Part shown: piece after piece, positions 46,387-58,386 of the stretch
Position numbering within the stretch: position 1 is the stretch's first letter
How the letters are laid out: each line of letters starts with the position of its first letter
Source of the DNA: Trichuris trichiura
Lineage: Eukaryota > Nematoda > Enoplea > Trichinellida > Trichuridae
NCBI GenBank assembly: GCA_037903355.1
Contig: JBAJFE010000037.1
Location: 248,001 to 312,000 of the forward strand
Direction of reading: 5' to 3'
DNA length: 64,000 nt
Position numbers and translations under genes: made by a program
The notes under the pieces: generated by a model
Told to the model about the DNA's origin: nothing
What the model saw: only the letters and a program-made list of their open reading frames with translations
The model's database searches: none

Positions 46387-46458
46387 ACTCTATAAACGCT
46401 CAGTCGGAAGCGGCGTTCTTGTTAGTCTCACAGTCAAATTCGAATTTTGTTGTGAACA
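46301..46458 (+). repeat. 3' LTR of the BEL/Pao element
   Basis: Identical to the 5' LTR. Preceded by the polypurine tract at 46291-46300. Confidence 0.95.
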
Positions 46459-48530
46459 ATATTCTCACAATTTTTCAGGTGAGTAATTGAGTTAAACGTA
46501 CTACTGCAGTTTGTGTTCCCTATTGGTCATTCTGTTTAATTACTCCGATGGTTTGTTGCTTTTTAAAAATTCCGCCTACTTTCCCAGCGGTTCGCGCTGT
46601 AAGATTGTGTATAGTCAACATTAGCCTACTGTAACAATGTGAACTAAAGAAGCATGCAGGTACATTTGTATAATCGGAAACTTTTTAACCTCGTCCCTAG
46701 TTATCCTGTTTTCAATCTTTTCACATTAATATTTTTAACAGTTTTTTATAGTTTAAGATATTGGGTGCTTCATAACGGCTTTGTACTCGCCGTGTTTGGT
46801 TTATCGAAACTGAGCCAAGCAAACGTACTACTAGCCAATGGTTGAGCACTTAGGGGAATAGCAAAAAGAATCATTTAATCCTAGGCTTTTCGGATCCCCT
46901 TATCTCGTCTTCAGCGTTGGGTCCTCTGAAAAGTCAATTCGCATCGCTGAACGATGTGCAGCAGGTTAATTCGTAAGCTATTCTATCTAAGGATAGGTCA
47001 ACGGTGGACCGTTGGTATGGATCCAACTTTAGTGTTAATATTGGATCAGTTGCTTCGTGAAAACTGCAATCTTTGCTACGTAGATCAGTTTGCATTTTGG
47101 CACGTTGTGTACCCGCAGATTCCTTTGATATTCTAGTTTCATCTTCAATGAATATCGCTAAGTTTAGGAGCTTTGCACAGTGCGCATAGTTAAGCCTTTC
47201 GTGACTGATGATGTTTACGCGAAAAGACTGTTTTTTTGAACTTCGGAATCCGTTCGTGTTTACTAGCGAGCGCTATTAGTCGATAGCACTTGTTAACAGC
47301 AGTTTCGCGTTTGGCGTGGTATGTAAAAGGTCTGACAAAAGTTGACCATTAATGGAACGTTTTTTTCTAGAGAAATAAATCTCCTTTGCTTCCATGACTT
47401 TCTTATCAGCATTGACATCATGTTAGTTTTTACATAATTGATCGCCTTACTCGCTTGTAGATTACTCGCAAACATAACTTCTGCTCATTAAGGTCTAATT
47501 GTTTTTGCATCGATGCTATTTTCTGTGAGTTCATTCTTTATGACAAACAGTTTTTGCCACATTTTCTTTGCACTTCTGCTTAAGCAAATTCTTCTGTAGG
47601 ATTGGTGTAGCGGCATTGTAACGAATGATAACAAGATGTTATGTTTTGATGAGTTAAGTTTTCTAGTAACCGGAATTTATTTCACGTTAATACTACCCTA
47701 CGTTTCACAGAGAGTATAGCGTGTAGACCAAGTGGCTGATAAGTCCACATTTTGTACAGGTTATTGTCAATAGGTGTTGATTGTTTCTGTTTATACCTGT
47801 TTGCGTATTTCTTTGCCCTTTTGAGTATATTTTGTTCATTTAATGGTCAGATGGCTGAACATTAAGCGTAATTATAACATAAAAGTTTTGGGAACAGCTT
47901 CTGAAGGATAGGACGCTTACTGCTTCCTTAGATGATTCCTTCTGTGGTACACGTTGTTCAAGGGGACTAAATTTCAGAATTCTACGTTGCAAATCTTTGT
48001 TATATGATAAAGATAACCGAAGCTTTTCTGCATCTGGCATAACTCATTCAACCTAACGTAAGCCATTAGTTGAGATGATGAAGCTGACGTTAGTGCTAGT
48101 TATTGGACCTGAATTTTTTCAGTTCCTTTAATATAGCGTTCTGACAAGCTAAAATGTGCCCACGTTATACTGAAGTACATTAAAGCCAATATGGACGCTG
48201 TGTTGCTCTTTTGGTTTGCTTGTTTGTTTCACTCCTACTGTAGTACTTCAGCCCGGCAGTGGAAAAAGCGCTGTGCTGAAAGCTTTGCATATTTTTGTGA
48301 GATGGCCATTTTTTACCACACAGGTTTTTATCTTCCATAGGCTGTTGACAGAAGTTGAACAAAATTGATGGTCATTGATAAAAATGTACGCACGCTTAGT
48401 AGCTGTTATCAGTTGCACTATGAGAAAAGTAAGTGATTGATTGTGGCCGATAAGCACGTCAAACAACAGCATATAAAAAGCGACATTCGTGCATGAGTAA
48501 TGAGAAACAAACTGGGTTTCGACAGGAGAA
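46459..48530. other. Intergenic, with one degenerate hammerhead-like motif
   Basis: At 46885-46918, minus strand, CGCTGAAGACGAGAT...GATCCGAAAAGCC is a weak relative of the cores at 9-40 and 11629-11660. No gene is recognised. A short plus-strand frame at 46954-47136 has no match. Confidence 0.4.
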
Positions 48531-48742
48531 ATGTTCAGCGCATTTTTTATATTGTTCGCCGCATATTTTTCTGCCATTTTAGGTGAGTACGCTTGCGTAA
48601 CTCTTCTTATATTTGGAAAGGTTTTCGTGCACTACGAGAGCAGGAAAAACGGTTTAGCGTACTATGTATTGTAATGATAAGGATGTGCATGTTCGACGGA
48701 ATGCACGTCGAAAAGTACAGCATATGAACACGGAGGTGGGTG

Positions 48743-48816
<74 letters not shown>

Positions 48817-51360
48817 CCACACGGTGAGATAGCTGAAGGTCGGTTTTGGTGTACTGTGCGTTTTGTTGATTTGTTTGACTGCAGTTTTGGAAAAGTAAAG
48901 ATAGTAAAATGTGTTGGCTCGTTACAGTATAACAAGCCATTTCGGCATCAATAAAAACTGCAGGGAAATCAGACCTTGGTCTGCTTGTCCGAAGTCGCAA
49001 TATAAAATTTTTGCTAATGCTGCAACATGCGTACAACGAACTGCACCATTCTGGGTACAAGTTTCATGTTTGTGCTAAGTGTGGAATAAAAGTCTGTTAA
49101 CTTTATCCGGTCATTTTTACTTTGCTGTGGCTTCTATCCTGCCCATTATGGAGCGAGTAAAACAAACAACCTTTTACAATTTCGTTTGAACGTTAAGTTA
49201 GTTACAGAGGCGCTTCAGTACAGTAAGACGCTGACAGCAATGGTCTGCAGGTATCGTGCCACGTAGTGGTCTCTACACCCATAAAGCTTATTTTGCAAGT
49301 GCTTCAAAAACAATTTACTCATCACCCTACCTGATACGAGTAAACAAAATGTTAAAAGCAGTTGTGGGTTATGAGCGCAAGTGAATTAGGAGTTTTTGAA
49401 AACGAAGCCTTTTCGTTCTCAGAAATTTCAATTATAAAAGCAAAAAGATGAATCCTACTACAGTTATGAATGCAACACTGTTTCGGCGTTGATGCGTGCT
49501 AAAATTGTACGCTTTTATTAATAGGCCTGAAAGGGATACCGCAACAGCTGTCGGATAGCGATCGAGATGAACTTCTTAAAGGGCTGAACAGATTGCGTGG
49601 ATCGCTTGGCAGCAGTAATATACAGTGTTTGGTAAATATGCTTAATAATTTTGCAGCCGCGAATATTTTACTTTCACTTCGCTGAAACAGGCGCTGGATA
49701 AATGCCTGTAAACGCTTTAGCCTTTATACTCACTTTTAAGACCTCTTGGGATCCGGAATTGGAAGCCGAGGCTCAAAAAATTTCTGATAATTGCTTAATA
49801 GTTGAAAAGAACGATAAGTACGGAATTGGTATGGTATACACGCCTGATCCGGTTGCCTCAACGTCAAAGTACGTGGACCTTGTCAATGAAGCTGCCTCGG
49901 CAGTTTCTGCCGACTGTACATGCGCTGCCGGCAAACAGGAACAATGCGATATGTATAAGCAGGTAAATTTTTCAAATTTTCTCAAGCATTTTTGGTTACT
50001 TTTAACAATAGTAAATTTTTTCCATTAACGCTGCAGCCGTTTCGCGCATAGCTTTTATAGCTCACGGTGTTGTACTTTCTTCATGCACTAAATCCACTTA
50101 ATTGATAGTTTTCTTAGCAATGCGCATGAACGAGATTACAGTGTGCGTTCTTCATTCGGACGTGGTTTAGTAGTCGTTACGCTGAAAGCAGCACTGTTTT
50201 AGTTCACGTATTGGGAAGGTGGAAAGATTGGTTGCGCTGTATCTGAATGTTCAGCGCCACCCAATGTACGCACCATGGTTATGACTTGCTTGTTCGAGAA
50301 AAGGTACGAAAACTTCAATTGATTTCACGCAGTCGTCCATATTTAAATGTTTACGTCAATTTTAAAATTACTACCTGAAAATCTTTTTTCCAGCTGTAAT
50401 TATAAAATTTAAAAAGGCTAAAGTTGCGTTCATTTTTTTCCAAGCCGATGAAATTACAGCTTATGCCGAACAAAACAGTTCAAAGTAATTTTGTGCCTCT
50501 CGATCAGCGGTACTTTTAGTATGAAAGTTGAGGAGTAAGAGCCCACATAGCGCTTTTGTTGAGACATATCAAAAGTGAGGGTATAAGTATTAGATAGGTC
50601 ATGTAGTTTGTTCACACTTTCACGAATTATGCTGAGCTTGCATAACTAAGCGAAATGGAAATTTAAATCCCACTAATCGTATTGCATTCGTAATGTTTTC
50701 CTTTTTTGTAAGGTTCCATGGTGCTAAGTGTTCCTATGCGAAAGGGACAGCATGCAACTTTTGCAGCGCTGGTCTCAACTGCGTCGATGGCCTTTGCTGC
50801 AAATCAGTAGAACCGAGCAGAGACGGTTCCTGCGGATTGAAACCTGGTAAAAATGTATTCTATATCAAACCTATATAAATGTACATAAAATACTTTCTCT
50901 AGAGCAGCTTGTTCCATTGTACAAGTTGTATGACAGAAGTCAGAAATACACTGCTCTTACTACTTTGAATATGGTTAAAGAACAGCTCAAATTGCTTGGA
51001 TATTTTGATAATGGAACGATTGGATACATAAGTCCGATTGAGCAATCGAGCTGCGGTAAACTGAAGCCTTTGATTGAGCTCGGATCACCTTCCAAAAAGG
51101 AGCTACTCGTCTACGTAGCTGACAAACTGCATATGCTTCAGCTGGCGAAGAGTGGCTATCTTTATCGTGGAACAATTGGATACGTCGTAGAAGAAGAAGG
51201 TTTTTGTTCAAGCACTCTTAGCGTATACAATTTTGGTCTTTATGAAGCGAGCAATTTTTACCTTTCGAATGAAGAGGAGGCGGAAAAACTGGTCGGCAGA
51301 AGAGATAATTTGGCTCCAGCTTACAAGGGCAAACCGTTTGCAATTTGGAAAGAAGAGTAA
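48531..51360 (+). CDS. Secreted CAP / Cys-rich / DUF5648-like protein, copy 1
   Basis: Six exons: 48531-48582, 49525-49631, 49741-49962, 50203-50303, 50713-50846, 50903-51360 (1074 nt, 357 residues). Exon 1 is a signal peptide (MFSAFFILFAAYFSAILG). Exons 2-4 make a CAP/SCP-TAPS domain: LNRLRGSLG, SWDPELEAEAQKISDNC, CTCAAGKQEQC, and YWEGGKIGCAVSEC. The His and Glu residues of the canonical CAP cavity are not evident. Exon 5 is a Cys-rich hinge (C-x6-C-x2-C-x5-C-x4-CC). The last exon has repeated LYKLY and GTIGYV motifs like DUF5648 (PLYxLYxxxxxxxxLTT ... GYxxxGTIGY). Secreted CAP proteins of parasitic nematodes are commonly host-interface proteins; that role here is inference. Confidence 0.85.
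48747..48813. repeat. (AG)n microsatellite, about 33 units
   Basis: A long uninterrupted AG run inside intron 1 of CAP copy 1. It produces spurious open frames on both strands. Confidence 0.95.
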
Positions 51361-51844
51361 CCGCATGTGTAGTCTGACCGTTAATTGTTGCGCAGCTGTC
51401 GTCTTGCGTTAACATTTGCCTGACCAATATTATGCAAAACGTTCCACTTTCGCCTAATGGAAGAGTTTCACCAATGAAATAATCTTCTGTCCTTAAAAAA
51501 CTATTTTTTACGTTTTCTTTACCTTTCATTTAGATAACGATTGATTTATTTGTGGCCTTAAATTTTACAGTTGCTCCGAACATAATCACTGCCGATGGCC
51601 TGCTATCTAAGTGGACTCAAAGAGAACAAATTGATACTGTTTTCCGAGATTTAATTGATAAGATTTGTTTTTGTTTGCAATAGAGATGGAACGTTTTTTG
51701 TACACAAATTACTGTTTTAGACAGCGCGGTGGTATGCGTGAAAAACAAGCTTATCTTTGATGATAACTTTTTTGATGGCCACCGTCGAACAAACGAAGAA
51801 AGCTATTTAAATTTAGCTTCATGAAGGCTTCGTATAGTAGCACG

Positions 51845-54800
51845 ATGGGACCTTTACTATTTGGACTTCTGGCCGCATACGTTGCTGAAGTTGCTGGTAA
51901 GCGCAGAATTGATTAGTTGTTCTAACAATTTTGAAATAATTTTAAAGCACTTTTCTCACATTGCAAGCAATCACGGCTAATGCATGCGGATTTACTGAGA
52001 CTTACAAATGCGCACCCGTAAATAGGCGCACATATAGCAGCTCCATTCAAAAGAGCAGTTCTACCGTAAAACTCAAAAACATTAAGTAATTAGGTTTTCT
52101 CCGATAGTTGGGCTGTAAACAACAAAATCAAAACCTTAGTATAAAAAATAACTGAGACTTTCAAGTTGCAGCTACTTTTTGCCGAAATGCTTAAATAAGA
52201 GCAACGTATGTTGTTGTGTAAAAGCTTCAAGGAAAAGCACAAAGTAATAAGGTTCTTTTAATTCGTTATTGCAAATGACGCGTCGTTGACAACAAATACT
52301 GCCTTCTTCTATTGAATAAGCGAACATTAAGTACAGTACTACAACTGAGGTACATAGGTTTACTTCTGTACTGTATCATTTAAGGATAAGTAGGTAGCAC
52401 TTGAATACGTGGCCCCTACTCAAGAAAAGCGAATTTAAAATCTTGTTCCTTTATTTTCGGCTTTAGTTACAGGGCAACACCATGCCACCTCTGAATTATC
52501 AGTCTCTACGTATTGCCAAACGTTGGTACACTTCCATGAGTCTTCGCTTTTTGAAAGCGCTGCTAACTCCAGCCATTTTTTGGTTTTGACTGGTGAACAG
52601 TTGTTTTTGCGTTGCTCGGCAAGTTTTTCAAGCAAACTTAATTCAAAATTTGTGCGGACCAATCTAAATGCTTACTTTCGTTTTTTAACCACCGGGCAAG
52701 TACGCTTCAAGCCGTTGTCATGTTGGAAGGTAAAACATGAGTAAAACATTATTCTGTAAACAGTTTGAAAGCAAGACAACTGTTCCGGCGTGGCTTGAAG
52801 TATGTGAAACAGGATTGGTTGGCCCAATTCAGTTTCACTTGAAATCATACTTCAGGCAGTTAGCTCTTTATTCCGCATTCAACTTCGTACAGTCTTCTTT
52901 GAGTACTATTCTAAATCTTCTTATAATATAATGTTTTCTGTCAGGAAAAGTTTGAATTTTTTTTATTTTTGAATACCACGTTACTCTTTTGTACGATGAG
53001 CAAAATGATGCAATGAAAGTTTCCACACTAGTGGGCTGTTTGTTAAAGAAACTAAAGTCACTGCTTGTCAGAAAGTTTCACTGGTGTATTGGTGGCGTTT
53101 CATAACAAAATGCTTGAATAAGTGACTAACTTAGTCCGCCTATTTAGGTCTTCGAGGAGTACCGGTTGAATTAAGCAGTCAAGATCGTGATGCTCTTTTC
53201 CAAGGCTTGAATGATATTCGTGCAAATTTGAGTAGCAGTAACATGGAATGTCTGGTAATTGTGTGCAAATATCCTGCAATCAGGAAAAATATCCATTAAG
53301 CGGCATGTTCACTTTTGCAGCATTCATTTGTATAGTTTTGCCGTGTTAGAACTGCATAATTTTTTAAATTAAGACCAAATGGAGTACCGAATTGGAAGCC
53401 GAAGCGCAGAAAATTGCTTCCGAATGCACTGCTAAAGAAGAAAAGGGTTCTTATGGAGTTGCAATCATTTATCACACTCCAACTTCTTCTTCTTCTGTTC
53501 CCACCATTTCGGCATACCTGAATATTATTAAAGAGTACGAAGCTGCCTTGCAAAATGACGGCTGTACATGTGCGCAAGGTAAAGAACAAAACTGTGGAAC
53601 ATTTAAGCAGGTGAGCTGGAAAGGAGCTGGAAAGTACAAATTGCTCAGCCTAACGTTATTTAACCAGAATCGGTCATTTCCTTTTCACGATTGCAGTGTT
53701 TCTAAATCAGTTATAAAATGAGACATTTGACCCCTTATTTTTTTGTAATACACTCAAAGCTGTTGTAGTATTCAACTTCCCTGGATGGCATCCATTTAAT
53801 TCGTAGTAACGGCAGAGCGGAAAATGTACTGAGGCAACTCAGCAAATCTTTTTTTTCTGCCATTGATATGGCTCTTGTTCTACTTAATTACAGACAATGA
53901 CGTCAATTAAATGGAATCTAGCAATGAAAGCCTGATTGGAAGTATTGCCGACCAGTTACAAAGTTATCAGTGTTCAAGAAGTCCAGAGTTTAATAGTAAA
54001 CTAGAAGAGGTTAATTTATTCCTTGCGTGAACGTCTTTTCCTGCGTTAGCTCACTGCGATAATGCTTGCAGAAATGATATTGCATGAGGAGTAACGTAGC
54101 GCGTAATTATCTGTGACTGAGTTCACTTTGATATTTATTTCTTAATAAACGCGTCAGAATGGAAAGCTAGCGTTTCTGTTATTTGATCATGAGTTTTCTT
54201 ATTGCCCAGATTGAATGCTTTTACTTTTTTTCTTTTTGAATTTACGAATCTATCCTTTTCTACTCAATTTGCACTACAACCGTGCTCAAGTTGCTGTTTC
54301 AGTTTTCGTTGTGGAATGCCGGACAAGTTGGTTGCGCTGTGACAAAATGCAGTACTCCTACGCAGACCTCTTATGTCATGGCTTGCCTGTTTGATAAATG
54401 GTATGAAAAATTAAACAATTTTGATTATGCTCAGGTGACTGTTTTTCCTTTCGCAAGGATAATTGTTTATTTCTGTGCAGTTACGATGATTGTTTTTACC
54501 TTCAAGTGTTTTTTTTATCCCGTACTTGAATAACGCGGCTGATCTAAGCGAAATACTATTCAAGTCAACGTGTTTTACTGTTTAAAATGTCAAAGAATAG
54601 AGCGGAACCTCGTTCAAACAATTTTCTCTTGCGTAGTCCTTTCAATGAAGTTGTAATGAAGCTTAAACGTTTTAATATCATGAACCTAAGCCGCTAAATT
54701 CCAAGCAGGTCAATTTTGTTGAAACAGAATATGTGAATAACTATTCAAACGCAAAGGAGTCGTGGTATAGTTATTTCTCAGGTCACAATGACGTTTGGAA

Positions 54801-55556
54801 ATAAGAAGGAACAAAATACGGATGAGTTCCGATGCTACTTTAAGAGAGCATGCCTTAATTAACCTGTGCGGTAGATATTAACAGAAAGTGATGCTTCTCT
54901 ATTTATACTTTCAGGGCAATGAGAGACAAATGTTCATACGCTGTTGGAACAGAGTGCAGCTTTTGCCTTGAAGGAAAAAGTTGCGTAAACAAATTATGCT
55001 GTGCAAAAGCGGAAGGTGGAGGTGGCTCTTGTGGTTCCAGCCCTGGTAACTATTTCAGATTGTGACCTCCTGTGCGCAATACTGAATTTTTAACTAAGGC
55101 CAACTGGTACCATTGTACAGAATGTATCATGAGGGCAAAAAAAGCATGGTTCTTACTAGCAATAAGTGGAAGAAAGAGCAACTACTGTCAGCCAGGTACA
55201 AAGACTTGGGAACCTTTGGCTACGTAAACTCCCAGGAGGATAAAAATTGTGCTGCGCTCAAACCTCTGCATGAATATTCGCTGCAGAACGACCTTGATAA
55301 CGTCTATTTAACCGACAAAATATCCATGCAACTTTACGGTCAGAGAGGATACGTTTATCGTGGAACTGTGGGATATGTCGTGGATGATGAGGGCTTCTGC
55401 TCAAGCAGCGTTTCAGCATACAATTTCCTCGTATCGGATGTAAGACACTTCTACACGTCCAGTCAACAGGAAGCAGAAGCAGTTGCCGCTAGGAAAGGCA
55501 ACTACAGTTCATTTTGGTACCAGGGGATTCCATTTGCTTTGTGGGTGAAACCGTAG
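51845..55556 (+). CDS. Secreted CAP / Cys-rich / DUF5648-like protein, copy 2
   Basis: Exons 51845-51896, 53148-53254, 53374-53610, 54303-54400, 54915-55045 and 55099-55556 (1083 nt, 360 residues). Exon 1 is a signal peptide (MGPLLFGLLAAYVAEVAG); an in-frame ATG at 51821 is an alternative start that would add eight polar residues. CAP part: LNDIRANL, KWSTELEAEAQKIASEC, CTCAQGKEQNC, WNAGQVGCAVTKC. A Ser-rich insert (TPTSSSSVPT) makes exon 3 longer than in the other copies. The hinge is DKCSYAVGTECSFC...NKLCC. The C-terminal module repeats LYRMYHEGKK, GYVYRGTVGYVVDDEGFCSS and FALW. Exon boundaries and phases match copies 1 and 3 exactly. Confidence 0.85.
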
Positions 55557-58386
55557 ACGATTTTGAATTATGCGATTTAATTTTTTCAACCTATCCGTTC
55601 TTCTATCAATGCGCTTGTTGAGTGATGACGATTCATAAATTCTAGCTGTAAAACTGTCGCTCCTGTGAAGCAAGTTGTGAATTCCGTAGGCTTGCAAACA
55701 AATGAATTGCGCTGGTCTACTTGGTTAAAGCACCATGATTGGCTTTAAATAACTCCAAAACTCTTAATTCTGTCGCTTGGCATTGCATGCAGAAAATGAC
55801 CCGCGCTTTAGTTTTGTAAAAAATTGTCAATGAACTCCGGAGCAAACTGGCCTAACGTGAAAATCGTAAATACTGTAATTAAACCTACATTCACTTAAGA
55901 CTGTCTGTATTTTTTGCGGTAACTGCCTAACTGTTTTGTGTTGCATTTACTGGCATTTAGGCAACTGCGCTTCGCTGCATCGACACGGTAAAGTTGAACG
56001 CTTGTTCGTTTATTTTAAAATGTTCGTTTTTCCGTTCCTAATTATTTGTTGACACGTGTTGACATGACGCAGTCTGTTGTTTTTGGAAAGACTTTGTATC
56101 ACTAGTCCATTCTTTTGCAATTATTTTGTGACTTCGCAATAAGTTTAAAGTGACTTCGACTTTTTGAAATAAGGCGGGAGTTGTTTACACCATTGCTTTT
56201 GTAGGTTGAGCACAGTAGGCTGTAACATGCTGCTAACGCACCGTGCTAATTATTGCTACGTAAAAATAGAGATGTAATTTTGAATTTTTTGTCTCTATGT
56301 CTACGTTTTTCTACAGTCTAAGTGATGCAATCGATTTCGGGGTTTACAAAAAGTCAATGAAAATGAAACTGCTTACTGTAAGATTTAAATTGTTTGCAAA
56401 AGAAAAGCTGCACTATTCAGCAGCATAATGTAAATCGTTTGGTTATTTTCGTACTTCTGGGTGCATCCGCTTTTCTAGCGTTGTCACTCTCTCAACTGCC
56501 CCATCACATTTTGACTTTGCTACATTTCATACCTTCTTACTACATTCCTCTTTGAATAGCAGTAAGTATGCAGATCAAGTGTAAGGCTACGCTTTTGCAT
56601 GGATTTGACTAAAGAATTGTTGGATCTTGTCTCCCAGGCGCCCCATCGTTATAGTGTAAGTTTGCCGGCCACCTTATCCTGCACTTATCTATGCCTAAGC
56701 CGAAACATAAGGCGTTTATCTCGGCGTAGGTTTGGATAAGGGCAACATAGGGTGATTGATTCGTTCTCCCGTAAAGGTACAACAAGTTAAGGGCGTCCTT
56801 GCAGGAAAGGAACCTGCATTTCTCTAACGTTGGGTCGTCTAGGTGACAAGATCCGAATTGTTTATGATTAAATTTTTTTAACACAATGTTCCCTTGGCGT
56901 GTGCATAAATTGGCTGTTAAATCTTTACTCTTTGCTTGTGCGTGGTTTTAAGCTTTTACATTGTTCGCAAAACTCATAACCGGGTACACGTATATAACGA
57001 TGTCCCGATTGCAGTACGCAAGGTGCTGCTGTACGAGCGCAACGGTTTTTTAAATTTCAGTTTTATTCTTTGCGTGAGACATTTCTTCCGCTTAATCAAA
57101 TGATCAGTATTCGCTTTTCCGCCATTAGTTAACAGTTCGAATTTTTTCCAAGCCTTCACTCTTGAGTTCGAAAAACGATAGTTTCTTGCCAATAAGGAAA
57201 CTGTTGTTATTAAATTGTCGATTCGTAAGTCGAGTAAATGATTTTCAGGTTAATTTTACTTTGAATAACGATTGTGTTGCAACATTTTATGTTTCTGAAG
57301 TTCTCGGCACCGATTGCGAAAGGTGACCAAAAAACATCTCAGCTTTTGTCCCTTCACCGAGTTTAGTTGGCAATTGACAGACTAACATGGATGAATGCAA
57401 GCGCGTTAACAAATGCTATGTCTTCCGGTGAAATGTAAGGTTTCGGAGCGTTTGTGCACGCAGAATTATGCAACTTGTTGAGCTTGCAAACTCATTTGTC
57501 TTTCATGAAAAGGCCGCGTTTAAAGTTAAGCCACTTCACTTGAAATTCGCGTTGTGATTAAATATTACCTGCACTGCATTATAGCGACTAAATTATTTAT
57601 TCTTTTTATACCCTTCAAATGTCCATCGTTTGCAAGAATGGAAAAATCGTAGCGAACCATCTTCGTTTGCGTTTTGTCCACTTCGCAAGTGTCATTAAAA
57701 GAATACGACATCCCTGAGTATTGAGAGCAGCGTAGTTTACCCTGTTGTGCTTTAATGTCGGTCACTTGAAGAATACCGCTACATGGTTACTTTTTTGCAA
57801 AGGATGGGTGATTGGTCAACTAATAATTGTGCAAGAGAATCGATTTTGGGCTTCTAAATCTTCATTTTTCTTAGTCAAACAAATTGCCTTTGTTTTGTCA
57901 ATAACTTTGCCTATCCGCAATATTGTAGTATTTTTTGCCAATGCTAGTAAAATAGCGTAGCTCGAATGGTTACGGAAAGGCATTTTTCAATTATTTTTGT
58001 TTTGTTTAAGCTTGGTCTCTTTGAAGCTAACTTAGTTATTTGGAGAGTCTACAGCTTCTTGTAACGTCTTTGCCAGAAATTTGAATACGCACAAAGTTTT
58101 TTATCACTCTGCTTTGCTGCTGTTGTAGTTTGCCAAATAGATTCATTTGCCAAGTTCATTTGGTACAAGTACGCGCTGTACGCTTTCTCTAAACTATACA
58201 ACATGATAAGGTGTTCGTACAGGTTAAGATAAGACAGTCGGAATTTTACACTGTCAAGCATTTTAGTGCGTACGTTTAAAAATAGTGTTTATTTTGTAAT
58301 CGATAAGCTTTCTGGAATGACGACATACACAAACTCGTAATTTTCTGCTTAAATTCGTTCAGTGGAAAATTGGAATCGTTAAGAAC
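55557..58386. other. Spacer between CAP copies 2 and 3
   Basis: AT-rich, with no CAP exon found. A minus-strand frame at 56609-56884 is open for 91 codons and ends near a faint CGGGAxACAAGAT stretch reminiscent of the hammerhead-like family, so it may be retroelement debris. No domain is recognised. Confidence 0.45.

Larger units (their letters stand above)
41939..46458 (+). mobile_element. BEL/Pao LTR retrotransposon, integrase-deleted, recently inserted
   Basis: A 4520-bp element with identical 158-bp LTRs that begin TG and end CA, flanked by a 5-bp target duplication ATATT (41934-41938 and 46459-46463). A primer-binding-site-like TGGTCCTCCGG follows the 5' LTR, and a purine-rich GGCGGGAGGA lies directly before the 3' LTR. 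One long open frame encodes gag, protease, reverse transcriptase and RNase H, but integrase stops inside its zinc-binding part. Identical LTRs imply a very recent insertion. The missing integrase implies help from an intact relative. Confidence 0.95.

Noticed and set aside
48607..49060. Open frames made of Ser-Leu or Arg-Glu repeats
   Set aside because: They are translations of the (AG)n microsatellite.
56609..56884. 91-codon minus-strand frame with possible retroelement tail
   Set aside because: The resemblance to the hammerhead-like family at its end is too weak, and no RT or endonuclease motif is present.
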